DNA of 64,000 bases. Origin: Bacteroidota bacterium (GTDB lineage Bacteria > Bacteroidota > Ignavibacteria > Kryptoniales > JAKASW01). Of this stretch, positions 16,381 through 26,258 are shown piece after piece. Made by a program: the position numbers and the translations under genes. Position 1 is the first letter of the stretch, and each line of letters starts with the position of its first letter. The stretch covers positions 1-64,000 of the forward strand of contig JAJZVO010000013.1 in NCBI GenBank assembly GCA_021845665.1, in the 5' to 3' direction. The notes below the pieces were generated by a model. It made no database searches, was not told where the DNA came from, and worked only from the letters and a program-made list of their open reading frames with translations.

Positions 16381-18804
16381 GTGAGCAAATCTAGCAAGTT
16401 GGTTGCGGGGGGCAGGAGTGCACTCACCCTTGTGTCCGTATCCGTCCTTTTTCTCGCGCGGCCCGCTTCTGCACAGCAGGGGCTCGTGATTAATGTGACA
16501 GCCGCAACCGGGGCTGTCGAAAACAGCCCTGTTGTGATAATGGCTGATATGAAAAGTCTGACGAACATCTCACAGGCGCTCCTCTTCTACAGGAACGATC
16601 TTTCTACTGACTTCCAGCAAACCGAAATGAGTTTTCAGGAATCATCGATGTCTCTCTCGGGGACCGTGCCTTCCTCCTACGTGATCAGCCCCTATATTGA
16701 AGTATATGTCAGATTAATGATGAGGGACGGGTCGATCGAAACTTATCCCACAGAAAATCCCACGGAGAACCCTGTACGCATAAGTGTCCGCAGGTCGGAA
16801 TCGGAGAAGGATATCCTCATAATAAGCCCGGACCGTGACCAGCGGTTGACCGTCGACAACCTCATGATTGCCGTCTCCATGCTCTTTGCGCCGAAGTCCG
16901 TAGAGAGGCAAAAAACCCAACTATACTTCGATGGACTGGATGTTACATCGGACGCCGTGGTGAGCGGACAGGTTATCGTCTATTCCCCCACGAAGTTTCC
17001 AGTGCCGGTATCGGGCGGGGTCCACACGGCGAAGGTCGTGTTGTACGATTCAAGCGGTGCACGGGCCGCAAGTCTCGAGTGGCATTTTTACATTATCGCC
17101 CTTGGCGAAAATCAGCGTCCAAGTTTTTCCTACCAGGGATCTGGAAAGATCGAGCTCAGCAATGAGACTATCAGCGGTGTTTCAACGTGGTACAACAGAG
17201 GCGATTTGAACCTCGGCGGAACGGGGTTCGGTATGAATATGGGCGCGATTGTGCACATAACATCCGAGGAAAAGTCCTACCGTCAGCCGCAGGACCGGTT
17301 CGGCCTCTATGCCTCCACATCATGGCTCAGCCTGAAACTCGGCGACGGCTACCCGGCGTTCAGCCCGCTAATTATGAACGGCCTCCGCGTTCGCGGAGTG
17401 TCGGGGAGATTATCGCTCGGCTTCTTCAAGCTGGAAGCGGCGTACGGCCAGACCGTGAGAGGCATCAACGGCCAGTACCTCGATACCCTCGTCGTGGCGC
17501 CAGGCTCGGGACTTCAACTCACAGGAGCCAACTACATTAGGCTTAACGATTCAACTTTCATAAATGTAAACTACGGTACTTATTCGCGAAATCTGTTTGC
17601 AGTTCGGCCCTCGTTCGATTTCGGGAACCACGCGAGCCTCGGCTTCACGTTTCTCAAATCCTCCGACGTTCTCAGCTCTATAAACCTCGGGAGTAATCCC
17701 AACCAGAACTTGGTGGTCGGAAGCGATTTCTCCATGAATTTCGACAATAGGAGGATAAACTTCCTGGCCGAGGGAGCGATGAGCATGCTGAATCAGAACA
17801 CAGCCGTCGGAAACAGATCCGCAGCGTTTATAGATTCTGTAGCACAGTCAGATATCGGCACGCAGATCAACAATATCGTCCCCTTGACAACGCTATCCAG
17901 CCTCATCACAATCAACGAGTACCTCGTACCCCTCGACCCGACCAAGCTTTCGTCGCTCGCGTGGGATGTTAGCCTCAGCCTCAATTACCTCAACACTTTT
18001 GCGAAAGTTGGATACATCTACCGGGGACCAGACTACACGTCTTTCGGTCAGCCGTTCATAAATACGGACGTCCGCGGGGTGAACGTCTTCCTGCGCCCGC
18101 GATTGTTCAGTAACCAGGTGCTCCTTTCCATTTCCTACGAGAACCTGTTCGATAACTTGCAGCATCAAAAAGTCACCACGACGAATTTCGTCAACTCTAA
18201 CGTCTCCCTCTCTTATTTCCCAATTGCATCCCTCCCGGGACTGACGTTGGGGTACTCCTCTTATTACAATACGAATTCGATCTCTCCAGATTCCGCGTAC
18301 GCAGTCGACAACCTGACTTACAGATACTATGTAGAGTCGGACTATTCATTCCAATGTCTCGGGCAGCAAAATCTTGCCGTGAGCGTCGGGATCAGTAAGC
18401 GACGGGACAAGGTCCTCCTCGGCACGAACATAAATAACTCCAACGTGTCTTTAATGCTCAACTCAAATTTCGGTGTCGCCCCTCTGAAAACGTCGGTAGG
18501 CTTCAACTTGAACGGCAACAGGAGTGCCATGAAGGACACTACAGCTCTAGCACTTTACGAACAAATCCAGACTTTCAACTACACATTCATCACGATCGGG
18601 GCCACTTATGGATTGTTCCACGAAAGGCTGAGCGTCGGAGCCAACTACACGCCCACCTTCGGCGCGTTCACAAGGAACGGCTACGGTTTCATCGCAATCC
18701 TCCTGGTCGCAAAAGCCCAATCCATCGATCTCAACATCAACTATTTTGCCTCTACCAGTTCGAATGACCTCATAGGTTCCCTCGTCTATGCCGTGGATTT
18801 TTGA
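16381..18804 (+). CDS. large outer-membrane beta-barrel protein of unknown family
   Basis: From GTG 16381, with GGAGG five bases upstream, it is 807 residues and starts with a typical signal peptide (ending PASAQQ near residue 33). A more upstream in-frame GTG (16363) lacks a ribosome site. Residues about 35-250 look like two Ig-type domains, including a Ser/Glu-rich ISVRRSESEKD linker. From about 255 to the end the protein alternates polar and hydrophobic residues in many Tyr/Asn-rich strands and closes with LVYAVDF, a C-terminal Phe beta-signal for BAM insertion. There is no TonB box or plug. It sits between FecR and the CHASE2 cyclase and could be the surface-exposed part of that system. 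Confidence 0.82.
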   Translation: MSKSSKLVAGGRSALTLVSVSVLFLARPASAQQGLVINVTAATGAVENSPVVIMADMKSLTNISQALLFYRNDLSTDFQQTEMSFQESSMSLSGTVPSSYVISPYIEVYVRLMMRDGSIETYPTENPTENPVRISVRRSESEKDILIISPDRDQRLTVDNLMIAVSMLFAPKSVERQKTQLYFDGLDVTSDAVVSGQVIVYSPTKFPVPVSGGVHTAKVVLYDSSGARAASLEWHFYIIALGENQRPSFSYQGSGKIELSNETISGVSTWYNRGDLNLGGTGFGMNMGAIVHITSEEKSYRQPQDRFGLYASTSWLSLKLGDGYPAFSPLIMNGLRVRGVSGRLSLGFFKLEAAYGQTVRGINGQYLDTLVVAPGSGLQLTGANYIRLNDSTFINVNYGTYSRNLFAVRPSFDFGNHASLGFTFLKSSDVLSSINLGSNPNQNLVVGSDFSMNFDNRRINFLAEGAMSMLNQNTAVGNRSAAFIDSVAQSDIGTQINNIVPLTTLSSLITINEYLVPLDPTKLSSLAWDVSLSLNYLNTFAKVGYIYRGPDYTSFGQPFINTDVRGVNVFLRPRLFSNQVLLSISYENLFDNLQHQKVTTTNFVNSNVSLSYFPIASLPGLTLGYSSYYNTNSISPDSAYAVDNLTYRYYVESDYSFQCLGQQNLAVSVGISKRRDKVLLGTNINNSNVSLMLNSNFGVAPLKTSVGFNLNGNRSAMKDTTALALYEQIQTFNYTFITIGATYGLFHERLSVGANYTPTFGAFTRNGYGFIAILLVAKAQSIDLNINYFASTSSNDLIGSLVYAVDF

Positions 18805-18829
18805 TGGGCCCAGTTGTTAGATTTAAACG

Positions 18830-21031
18830 ATGAAGACGATCGGCAGCACAATTACGAGGACCCGAAAGTTCCTTTTGCCGCTTCTTATCGCCTTACTTTC
18901 CTCGGGTATCGCTTTCCTTCTTTCGCGTGATATTCCCTTCGACGTTCCATTTTTGAAGACGGCTCAACTGAGGACGTTGGACCAGAGATTCGAAGCGAGA
19001 GGGCCGGTGGACATCATGGACAGTTCCAAAGTGGTGATAGTGGCCCTGGACGATCAGTCGTTCCGCGCGCTGCCCGACGAGATAGTCTTCCCGCGGAGCT
19101 ATTACGCAATGGCGATAGCGAACTTGTACGCCGCAGGGGCAAAGGTGGTTTGCGTGGACGTTGTCTTTGATGGCCGCTCGCCTCTTAAAGGAGATGACAG
19201 CACATTGGCAGCGGTCCTGAAAAAGTACCCGTCGACGGTGCTCGCTGTCCGAAATACTATTTCAATTTCTGGCAGGGTAACGGTTCTTAAGAGCCGCGAT
19301 TACTTCCATAATTTATTTCTCAAGTATGACAGTTCAATGGGGTCCGTATTACTTCCGAACGACCCTGATGGCGTTTACCGGAGATATATGCCATACGTCG
19401 ATTTCCGCACCGGGGCGGGCAGCTATACTCAGGTGCCTTCTTTCGGCTTCGAAGCTGTATCGAAATATTTGGGACTCGGGAATCGCGTGGCCTCGAACCG
19501 CCCGGCGTTTTTCAAGTTGGGAGGGATAAGAATTCCTAAGTACAACCGTTCATCAATGCTCATTAACTTTCCGGGGCCGGCAGGGAGTTTCCCTACGTAC
19601 GATTTCTGGCAGGTGCTCGATGATTCTTCTTTCCAGACCCGGGACGAGAAAGACTTCGGACTCCAGATAAACGCTTATTATCCGCTGAAACAGAGCGGAG
19701 TGTTCAAGAACAAAATCGTCCTCATAGGTGCCGAGTATCCGGAGTCGGGAGATCTACGCCCGATACCTTTCTTGAAGAACAAATTAAACGACCAGAGCAA
19801 CATGGCTTACGGAGTTGAGATTCATGCCGCGGCTATTCAGACTCTTTTGGACGGACACTTCTATCATACTTCTGCTGTCTGGGTGGATTTCCTCGAGATG
19901 TTTCTTGGAGCATCCTTGATTGCTCTGACATCCTTTCTCTTCAAGTCCGCCAAACACTCGAGGATGTTCCTCGTCATTTTCATCCCCCTCATTGTAACAG
20001 CAGGAGTCGTAGCAGCGTCCTATGAGGCCGCCTTCGCACTTTTCATCAGGAACAGGCTGATCCTGAAGATCATATATCCCATTCTCGCGTATTCGTTCAG
20101 CTATGTCGCAGTAGTGGTTTATCAGTTTGTGTCCGAGCGAAAAGCTAAAGCTGCGATCAAGTCCCTCTTCAGCAGGTATGTCGATCCCTCCGTCGTGAAT
20201 CAGCTTGTCGGTAACCCCGACCTCGTTCGACTCGGAGGAGAACGCAAGGAGCTTACCGTACTCTTTTCAGATATTGCTAGTTTCACATCTGTAAGTGAGA
20301 AGCTCTCCCCCGAGGATCTAGTTACCCACCTGAACGATTACCTGACTTCCATGACGGAAGTTGTCTTCAAGAATTCGGGAACTCTCGATAAATACATCGG
20401 GGATGCGATAATCGCTTTCTGGGGAGCACCGCTGGATGTTAAAGATCATGCCTGCCGTGCTTGTCAGACGGCGATCGAGATGACGAGGAGGCTGGACAAG
20501 CTCCACGAGAAATGGACAAGCGAAGGGAAGCCTCTCCTGAACTTCAGGATTGGTATAAATTCCGGTGAGATGGTCGTCGGAAATGTCGGCGGCCGGGATC
20601 GTTTCGATTATACCGTCATCGGCGACAATGTTAACCTTGCCTCGCGGCTTGAATCCGCAAATAAGATGTACCGCACCAGGCTGCTCATGAGCGAATACAC
20701 CTACGAGCTCGTAAAGGATACGGTCTATGTTCGTGAACTGGATCTGATTATCGTGAAAGGGAAGACCAGGCCGGTAAAAATATACGAGCTCATATCGGAC
20801 CGAACTGACAATGTATCCGAAGAAAAGAAAAACCTCGTCGACATCTATTGCGCCGGGTTGGCGGCATATCGCAAACGCCGATGGAAGGCGGCGAAAGACC
20901 TGTTCGAAAGAGTCCTTTCAAAAGATCCCGCAGACTATCCTTCCGAAATGTATCTGGAAAGGTGCATGCTCTACGAAATGGAACCGCCGCCTGACGAATG
21001 GAACGGCGTGTTCATAATGCAGACAAAGTAA
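18830..21031 (+). CDS. CHASE2-domain class IIIb adenylate cyclase
   Basis: 733 residues. One N-terminal membrane helix (14-32); an extracytoplasmic CHASE2 sensor (about 35-345: VVIVALDDQSF, YAAGAKVVCVDVVF, VLIGAEY); about three further helices (351-432); a class III cyclase domain (about 470-655); and a short TPR-like tail (670-710). Metal ligands Asp481 and Asp525 are present. The purine-selecting pair reads Lys521 and Thr595, the adenylate cyclase class IIIb combination, and the transition-state residues Asn602 and Arg606 are intact. It should therefore make cAMP; bicarbonate sensitivity, known for some IIIb enzymes, is possible. No Shine-Dalgarno site precedes the ATG. It follows the barrel gene by 25 bp. 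Confidence 0.92.
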   Translation: MKTIGSTITRTRKFLLPLLIALLSSGIAFLLSRDIPFDVPFLKTAQLRTLDQRFEARGPVDIMDSSKVVIVALDDQSFRALPDEIVFPRSYYAMAIANLYAAGAKVVCVDVVFDGRSPLKGDDSTLAAVLKKYPSTVLAVRNTISISGRVTVLKSRDYFHNLFLKYDSSMGSVLLPNDPDGVYRRYMPYVDFRTGAGSYTQVPSFGFEAVSKYLGLGNRVASNRPAFFKLGGIRIPKYNRSSMLINFPGPAGSFPTYDFWQVLDDSSFQTRDEKDFGLQINAYYPLKQSGVFKNKIVLIGAEYPESGDLRPIPFLKNKLNDQSNMAYGVEIHAAAIQTLLDGHFYHTSAVWVDFLEMFLGASLIALTSFLFKSAKHSRMFLVIFIPLIVTAGVVAASYEAAFALFIRNRLILKIIYPILAYSFSYVAVVVYQFVSERKAKAAIKSLFSRYVDPSVVNQLVGNPDLVRLGGERKELTVLFSDIASFTSVSEKLSPEDLVTHLNDYLTSMTEVVFKNSGTLDKYIGDAIIAFWGAPLDVKDHACRACQTAIEMTRRLDKLHEKWTSEGKPLLNFRIGINSGEMVVGNVGGRDRFDYTVIGDNVNLASRLESANKMYRTRLLMSEYTYELVKDTVYVRELDLIIVKGKTRPVKIYELISDRTDNVSEEKKNLVDIYCAGLAAYRKRRWKAAKDLFERVLSKDPADYPSEMYLERCMLYEMEPPPDEWNGVFIMQTK

Positions 21032-21050
21032 CCTGCCGGGGTTCAAAACC

Positions 21051-21079
21051 TTGACAAGGTTGGCCGCTCGGGTTTAAAT
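21051..21079 (+). promoter_or_regulatory. candidate promoter giving a leaderless ruvB mRNA
   Basis: TTGACA (21051-21056), a 17-base spacer, then TTAAAT (21074-21079), which matches TATAAT at four of six positions. The expected transcription start, about seven bases on, falls at 21086-21087, the ruvB ATG. There is no Shine-Dalgarno sequence before ruvB, which fits. Predicted by eye only. Confidence 0.45.
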
Positions 21080-21086
21080 TGATACC

Positions 21087-22178
21087 ATGAGTAAGTCAAA
21101 AGAAAGAAGTCCGAAGGACGCGAGAACGGACCGCGGTGTGTCACCGGAACAGGTCGGCGACGACGTCAACTTCGACAGGGCGCTTCGCCCGAGGTTCCTG
21201 AACGAGTTTGTCGGACAGAAGAAGATCGTCGACAAACTCGAAGTTTTTATCAAGGCCGCGCGGAAGCGCCGCGAAGCTCTCGACCATGTTCTTCTGATGG
21301 GGCCGCCCGGGCTCGGCAAGACCACGCTGGCGAACATAATAGCCAACGAGCTTGAGTGTGAAATCATCTCCACAACCGGACCGTCGCTCGAAAAGGCGGG
21401 CGATCTGGCGGGTATACTTACATCGATCAGCGGGAAGGTCGTCGTGTTCATCGACGAGGTACACAGGATGCCGGCCGCTGTCGAGGAGATGCTCTACGGC
21501 GCGATGGAAGACTACAAGCTTTCCATAGTCGTGGACCGCGGACCGGGCGCCAGAAATGTTCAGCTGAACGTAAGCCCGTTCACGCTTGTCGCAGCAACTA
21601 CGAGGGCCGGACTCCTCAGCAATCCTTTCAGGTCGCGATTCGGAATCATCGAGCGGCTGGAGTATTATGACGACGAATATCTCGAGAAAATTGTCAAAAG
21701 ATCCGCCTCGATACTTAAAGTCAGTATCGAGGGCGACGCCGCCTTCGAGATAGCCAGGAGAAGCAGGGGAACGCCTAGGGTTGCCAACAGGCTTCTTCGG
21801 CGCACGAGGGATTATTCCGACGTGAAGGGAAAAAACTCGATAGACATCGAAATTGCCAGGCACGCTCTCGACCAGCTCGAAGTAGACAAGACCGGTCTCG
21901 ACGAGATGGACAGGAAAATTCTTGCCACAATTGTCGATTACTACAAAGGAGGTCCTGTCGGCGTCAATTCCATAGCCGCCGTTGTCAGCGAAGACGCCGG
22001 TACAATCGAAGAGGTTTACGAACCGTTTCTTCTCCAAAAGGGCTACTTAAGAAGGACTATGAGGGGGCGTGAAGCTACGGAGAAGGCCTACGAATTCCTC
22101 GGGAAAGAAAAGAGAAACGTCGCTTCCCGGCAGGAAGAACTCCCGATTAGCGACCCGGCAAAAAAGCCGGATGCCTGA
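21087..22178 (+). CDS. ruvB: Holliday junction branch migration ATPase RuvB
   Basis: Hexameric AAA+ motor that, with RuvA, drives branch migration of Holliday junctions in recombinational repair. It has 363 residues, slightly longer than usual because of a Pro/Lys-rich C-terminal tail. Walker A GPPGLGKT is at 72-79, Walker B FIDEVHR near 118, sensor loop VAATTRAGLLSNPFRSRFG near 170, and the C-terminal winged helix (GPVGVNSIAAVVSED ... EPFLLQKGYLRRTMRGR). It is not next to ruvA or ruvC here. The 3-methyladenine glycosylase gene follows after 30 bp. Confidence 0.97.
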   Translation: MSKSKERSPKDARTDRGVSPEQVGDDVNFDRALRPRFLNEFVGQKKIVDKLEVFIKAARKRREALDHVLLMGPPGLGKTTLANIIANELECEIISTTGPSLEKAGDLAGILTSISGKVVVFIDEVHRMPAAVEEMLYGAMEDYKLSIVVDRGPGARNVQLNVSPFTLVAATTRAGLLSNPFRSRFGIIERLEYYDDEYLEKIVKRSASILKVSIEGDAAFEIARRSRGTPRVANRLLRRTRDYSDVKGKNSIDIEIARHALDQLEVDKTGLDEMDRKILATIVDYYKGGPVGVNSIAAVVSEDAGTIEEVYEPFLLQKGYLRRTMRGREATEKAYEFLGKEKRNVASRQEELPISDPAKKPDA

Positions 22179-22208
22179 TCCGGATATTCGATTCCCAAAA
22201 TCAAGCTG

Positions 22209-22853
22209 ATGCCCACCCGATCATCTGACAAAGTTGAGAACGGCCGGCGTTCGTTCAACGAATACAAGCCGCTCCCTCTCGAATTTTACCGGCAGGATAC
22301 TTTCGCGCTTGTTCCAAAGATTCTCGGCAAAGTCCTGGTACACAGAATCGGGAGGAGGGCCCTGGCGGGGAGAATAGTCGAGGTTGAAGCCTACGTCGGG
22401 AGCGATCCCGCCAGCCACGCCGCCAACGGGATGACCGAAAGAAACAAGGTGATGTTCGAAGCCGGCGGCGTTGCGTACGTCTACTTCACGTACGGAATGC
22501 ATTTCTGTTTCAACATCGTCACTGGTAGAGAGGGATTTCCGGCGGCACTGCTGGTTCGTGCACTTGAACCGTTGGAAGGTTTCGAGGAAATGAAGCGGCG
22601 AAGAGGAACCGATCTCCTGACAAATCTGACGAATGGTCCGGCGAAGCTGTGCCAGGCTATGGGGATCGACCGTAAATGTAATGGGATGAGACTCGATGGC
22701 AAAGGTATCTTTATTCTGGACGATGGATTCGTGATTGATGAGAGCTACGTGTTATCCTCCACGAGGATAGGCATAAGGGTAGGGACGGAATCCGAATGGA
22801 GATACTTCCTGCGTGGGAACGAGTTCGTCAGCAGGCGTCAACCGAGGAAATAA
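22209..22853 (+). CDS. 3-methyladenine DNA glycosylase (MPG/AAG family)
   Basis: Base-excision enzyme that flips out and removes alkylated or deaminated purines. It has 214 residues. The N-terminal extension (about 1-20) is polar. The core shows LGKVLVHRI, then AGRIVEVEAYVGSDPASHA, with the catalytic Glu in VEAY, then MTERNKVMFEAGGVAYVYFTYGMHFCFN, the family signature, and LTNGPAKLCQAMGID. Placed after ruvB, it gives a small DNA-repair pair. Its last 16 bases overlap the end of the convergent kinase-like gene. Confidence 0.93.
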   Translation: MPTRSSDKVENGRRSFNEYKPLPLEFYRQDTFALVPKILGKVLVHRIGRRALAGRIVEVEAYVGSDPASHAANGMTERNKVMFEAGGVAYVYFTYGMHFCFNIVTGREGFPAALLVRALEPLEGFEEMKRRRGTDLLTNLTNGPAKLCQAMGIDRKCNGMRLDGKGIFILDDGFVIDESYVLSSTRIGIRVGTESEWRYFLRGNEFVSRRQPRK

Positions 22854-23572
22854 ACGTTGACGTGCGGCAGGAATATGATATACAGCGCCCACATGCTTAG
22901 CCCGAATGCAATCGGCACCGCGATGTTGTCATCTACGATATTGTAGGACAATGCTTCTGCCGCTGCTGCGACAATAGCGGCAGTGATTCCAATCAAAAAT
23001 TCAACCGGTAAGTAATCCGCCTTGGGTGTGAGTGCTACTGCCGCTATGCCGGCTATCACGAAGGCCAGACTTCCCTCGTAGCTTTTCGGGATTGCCTTGT
23101 CGGGAAATATCCTGTGCCTGCCGAACCTCTTCCCGAAAACGGCTGATGACGCGTCTGCCAGTATCAGGACGGTGAAACTGCTTATCATTATGAACTTTGG
23201 AAATATGATGATGCAGATAACGGCAGAGATCAGCAGGTTCGTGGCACCGTTGAGTGCGCGCTTTTTGCGGTCCATCTCGTGCCTCCTGAGGAGGAAGCCA
23301 AAGAACCTGTAGAAGAATTTTGAGATTACGGGGACGTCATAACGGGCGAGGTCTATCGCTACGAAAACGAGAGTCATAGGGACGATGATGCACAGTGCTG
23401 CCGTCTTCGGGATGAAATAGTAGGCCGCCGGGATTATCAGCGAGAAAAGGTGAATCCCCTTTCTCACCAGCTCTGCCTTGAAGTCGATGGTGTCCTGTAC
23501 CACGGCCTGCTCCATCAGATTATTCGATGAGTCCGCACTCGTAAATCTCGCCCGTAGATGCCCGCTGTCCAT
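22838..23572 (-). CDS. membrane diacylglycerol/polyprenol kinase-like protein
   Basis: 244 residues with about seven membrane helices. It resembles the SEC59/DGK1/CdsA-like group of CTP- or ATP-dependent lipid kinases: RKGIHLFSLIIPA near residue 36, then LADASSAVFGKRFGRHRI and KSYEGSLAF, the cytidine/nucleotide site pattern. The likely role is phosphorylation of a polyprenol or diacylglycerol. Two starts are possible, ATG 23572 and ATG 23515; neither has a Shine-Dalgarno site, and the second removes only 19 polar residues. It lies 25 bp after ftsH and is probably the last gene of the tilS-hpt-ftsH run. Confidence 0.83.
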   Translation of the reverse strand: MDSGHLRARFTSADSSNNLMEQAVVQDTIDFKAELVRKGIHLFSLIIPAAYYFIPKTAALCIIVPMTLVFVAIDLARYDVPVISKFFYRFFGFLLRRHEMDRKKRALNGATNLLISAVICIIIFPKFIMISSFTVLILADASSAVFGKRFGRHRIFPDKAIPKSYEGSLAFVIAGIAAVALTPKADYLPVEFLIGITAAIVAAAAEALSYNIVDDNIAVPIAFGLSMWALYIIFLPHVNVYFLG

Positions 23573-23597
23573 TAGAGAATGAGGTCCGGTGAGCGCC

Positions 23598-25652
23598 TCA
23601 GACGGTCTTGGCCGTGCCCGGAGCAGAAGCGACTTTGATTTCTGAAATCGCTTCCTGGTTCTTGCCGTTGCCGTTGGGCTGCTTCACGAACGGAGGGAGT
23701 TCCTCGTCCTTGATGCACTTATTGATTTCATCCGCATCCAGTATTTCTCGTTCGAGCAGTGCATTCGCAAGTCTGTTCAGGGCATCCTTGTGCTCCACGA
23801 TAATTCCTTCAGCGCGATTCATGCATTTGAGAACGAGCGACCTTATTTCCTCGTCGATCTCGATGGCGGTCTTCTCGCTGTAATTGCGGTGCTTCGTTAT
23901 TTCCCGCCCGAGGAAGATTTCCTGCTCGTTTTCTCCCCAGGTTAGCGGGCCGAGCTTGTCGCTCATTCCCCATTCACATACCATCTTCCGTGCGATATTA
24001 GTCGCCTTCTCGATATCGTTGCCGGCTCCGGTGGTGAACTTATCAAAAATGATTTTCTCTGCGGCACGCCCGCCAAGAGCATACGTTATCATGGCCAGTA
24101 GATATTCGCGCGAATACGTGTGCTTCTCGTCTATCGGGAGATAGGTCGTCACGCCGAGAGCTCTGCCGCGAGGTATGATCGTGACCTTGTGAACAGGGTC
24201 TGCCTCGGGAACCATCCGCGCCACGAGCACGTGACCAGATTCATGGAATGCCGTGACCCTTTTTTCTTCGTCGGAAATGATGGTGCTCTTTCTTTCGGGA
24301 CCCATCATCACTTTGTCCTTGGCCTCTTCCAAATCCGTCATGGTAACACTTGCGCTGTTCTTCCGTGCAGCGAGGAGCGCCGCCTCGTTGACAAGATTCG
24401 CGAGTTCTGCACCGGCAAATCCCGGCGTCTCCTTCGCTATGATGCCCAGATCGACGTCCGGTCCAAGCGGTATGTTGCGCGTATGAACTTTGAGTATCCC
24501 TTCTCTTCCCTTGACATCCGGCCGGTCCACAACCACTTGTCGGTCGAATCTACCGGGGCGGAGAAGGGCAGGGTCGAGCACGTCGGGGCGGTTTGTCGCG
24601 GCGATGATGATCGTACCGCTGTTCTGTTCGAAGCCATCCATCTCGACGAGGAGCTGGTTCAGAGTCTGCTCACGCTCGTCGTGGCCGCCTCCGAGGCCCG
24701 CGCCTCGGTGCCTGCCGACAGCATCGATCTCATCTATGAATACGATGCACGGTGAATTCTTCTTCGCAGTATCGAATAGGTCTCTCACACGGCTGGCTCC
24801 GACGCCGACAAACATCTCGACGAAGTCTGCACCGCTGATCGAGAAGAATGGAACTCCCGCTTCGCCGGCAACCGCGCGCGCAAGGAGCGTTTTTCCGGTT
24901 CCTGGAGGGCCAAGGAGCAATACGCCGCGCGGGATCTTGCCGCCAAGACGCTGGAACTTGGCCGGCTCTTTCAGAAACTCTATTATTTCCGCCAGCTCTT
25001 CCTTCGCTTCATCAGCACCGGCAACATCATGGAACGTCACTTTCACCTGGTTTTCGGTCATCAATTTCGCGCGGCTCTTCCCGAAACTGAATATCCCTTT
25101 CGTGTTGTTCCCCTGCATCCTGCGCATGAAAACCAGCCATATCCCGAGGATGAGCACCCACGGGAGGAAATTGATCAGACCGTTTACCCATTCGTCGCTT
25201 TCTTTGACGAAGTTAAATTTCACCCCGGCCTTTTCCCACGAATCTATAACGTTCTGGTCTGAGGCCTGCGGGAGGAACACGACGAAGCGTGTTATCTTGA
25301 TTCTCTTTCCGGTGTCCGTCGTGATTTCGGTTGGCTCCTTCAACACGCCGTGAAAGTCATAATTGTTGACACCGGATTTTTTAATGACCGCCTCTTTGAT
25401 GAGGTTTGAATCTAGAAGAGTCTGGTACTGAGTATATGTTATCTCTGTCTCAGGGTTGCTGTTCCCGCGAAAGAGTGTCATTATAAGAAAAACCGCCAGA
25501 ATAATTGTCGCCCACCCGATGATAATCTTGCCTGTCCGCCAGTTGAAATCGTCCTCAGGCGGCTGGTTTTGTTTTCGCTTAAGGTTCGGAGGTGCAACCC
25601 GTCTCTTCTGCTGTTGGCCGCTCTTATTCTTGTCGTTCTGCGAATTTGGCAT
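23598..25652 (-). CDS. ftsH: ATP-dependent zinc metalloprotease FtsH
   Basis: Membrane-anchored hexameric AAA+ protease that degrades misfolded membrane proteins and short-lived regulators. It has 684 residues. A Lys/Gln-rich cytosolic N-terminus is unusually long (about 40 residues) before the first helix (42-61). A periplasmic domain and a second helix (157-176) follow, then Walker A GPPGTGKT (248-255), Walker B FIDEID (305-310), the arginine-finger region RPGRFDRQ, and zinc-binding HESGH (470-474). It lies between hpt and the kinase-like gene, the common tilS-hpt-ftsH order. Confidence 0.97.
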   Translation of the reverse strand: MPNSQNDKNKSGQQQKRRVAPPNLKRKQNQPPEDDFNWRTGKIIIGWATIILAVFLIMTLFRGNSNPETEITYTQYQTLLDSNLIKEAVIKKSGVNNYDFHGVLKEPTEITTDTGKRIKITRFVVFLPQASDQNVIDSWEKAGVKFNFVKESDEWVNGLINFLPWVLILGIWLVFMRRMQGNNTKGIFSFGKSRAKLMTENQVKVTFHDVAGADEAKEELAEIIEFLKEPAKFQRLGGKIPRGVLLLGPPGTGKTLLARAVAGEAGVPFFSISGADFVEMFVGVGASRVRDLFDTAKKNSPCIVFIDEIDAVGRHRGAGLGGGHDEREQTLNQLLVEMDGFEQNSGTIIIAATNRPDVLDPALLRPGRFDRQVVVDRPDVKGREGILKVHTRNIPLGPDVDLGIIAKETPGFAGAELANLVNEAALLAARKNSASVTMTDLEEAKDKVMMGPERKSTIISDEEKRVTAFHESGHVLVARMVPEADPVHKVTIIPRGRALGVTTYLPIDEKHTYSREYLLAMITYALGGRAAEKIIFDKFTTGAGNDIEKATNIARKMVCEWGMSDKLGPLTWGENEQEIFLGREITKHRNYSEKTAIEIDEEIRSLVLKCMNRAEGIIVEHKDALNRLANALLEREILDADEINKCIKDEELPPFVKQPNGNGKNQEAISEIKVASAPGTAKTV

Positions 25653-25694
25653 TTAAGAAAAACTCCTGTTTATATCCCGCCTTTTGCGGTCGAG

Positions 25695-26258
25695 CTATTT
25701 ATCCAATATATATATAGATCGTAGGTTTCTTGCTCTCTGCGCATAATCCAGTCCGTAGCCGATGACGAAGTGGTTGGGAATTTGGAAACCTATATAATCT
25801 ACCTTAAAATCGATTTTAACGCAATCACTCTTGTAAAGGAGGGTTACGACCGCGAATGACCGCGGATTCTGTTTGCTAATCAGCTTCTTAATGAAGTCCA
25901 TCGATAAACCGGAATCGATGATGTCCTCCACTATTATTATATCCCTTTCAGTAACTTGACAGTTCAGGTCCTTCAAAAGTTTCACGTTTCCTGAAGAAAT
26001 TTTCGCATCTCCGTAACTTGACAGCTTGAAAAAATCGATTTCGCAGTCCACTTCTATGTTGCGGATCAAATCGGAAAAAAATATGAAGGATCCATTTAAG
26101 ACGCCGATAAATATTGGTGTCCGTGAGGAATAATCATTGTTGATCTGCACAGCAAGGTCTTTAACGCGTTTTTGGATTTCTTCTTCCGTGATGAAGACAC
26201 GAAATCTTTCGTTGTTGACGGTTATTGTGCGCACGGGATCATTTGTAACCGAATTCAA
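25695..26258 (-). CDS. hpt: hypoxanthine phosphoribosyltransferase
   Basis: Salvages hypoxanthine and guanine to IMP and GMP using PRPP. It has 187 residues. GVLNGSFIFFSDL and LSSYG are the substrate loops, and IIIVEDIIDSGLSM (about 109-122) is the PRPP-binding loop; the YIGFQIPNHFVIGYGLDYAQRARNL end is typical. Its start lies 20 nt inside tilS, so translation is probably coupled. ftsH follows 42 bp downstream. Confidence 0.95.
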   Translation of the reverse strand: MNSVTNDPVRTITVNNERFRVFITEEEIQKRVKDLAVQINNDYSSRTPIFIGVLNGSFIFFSDLIRNIEVDCEIDFFKLSSYGDAKISSGNVKLLKDLNCQVTERDIIIVEDIIDSGLSMDFIKKLISKQNPRSFAVVTLLYKSDCVKIDFKVDYIGFQIPNHFVIGYGLDYAQRARNLRSIYILDK

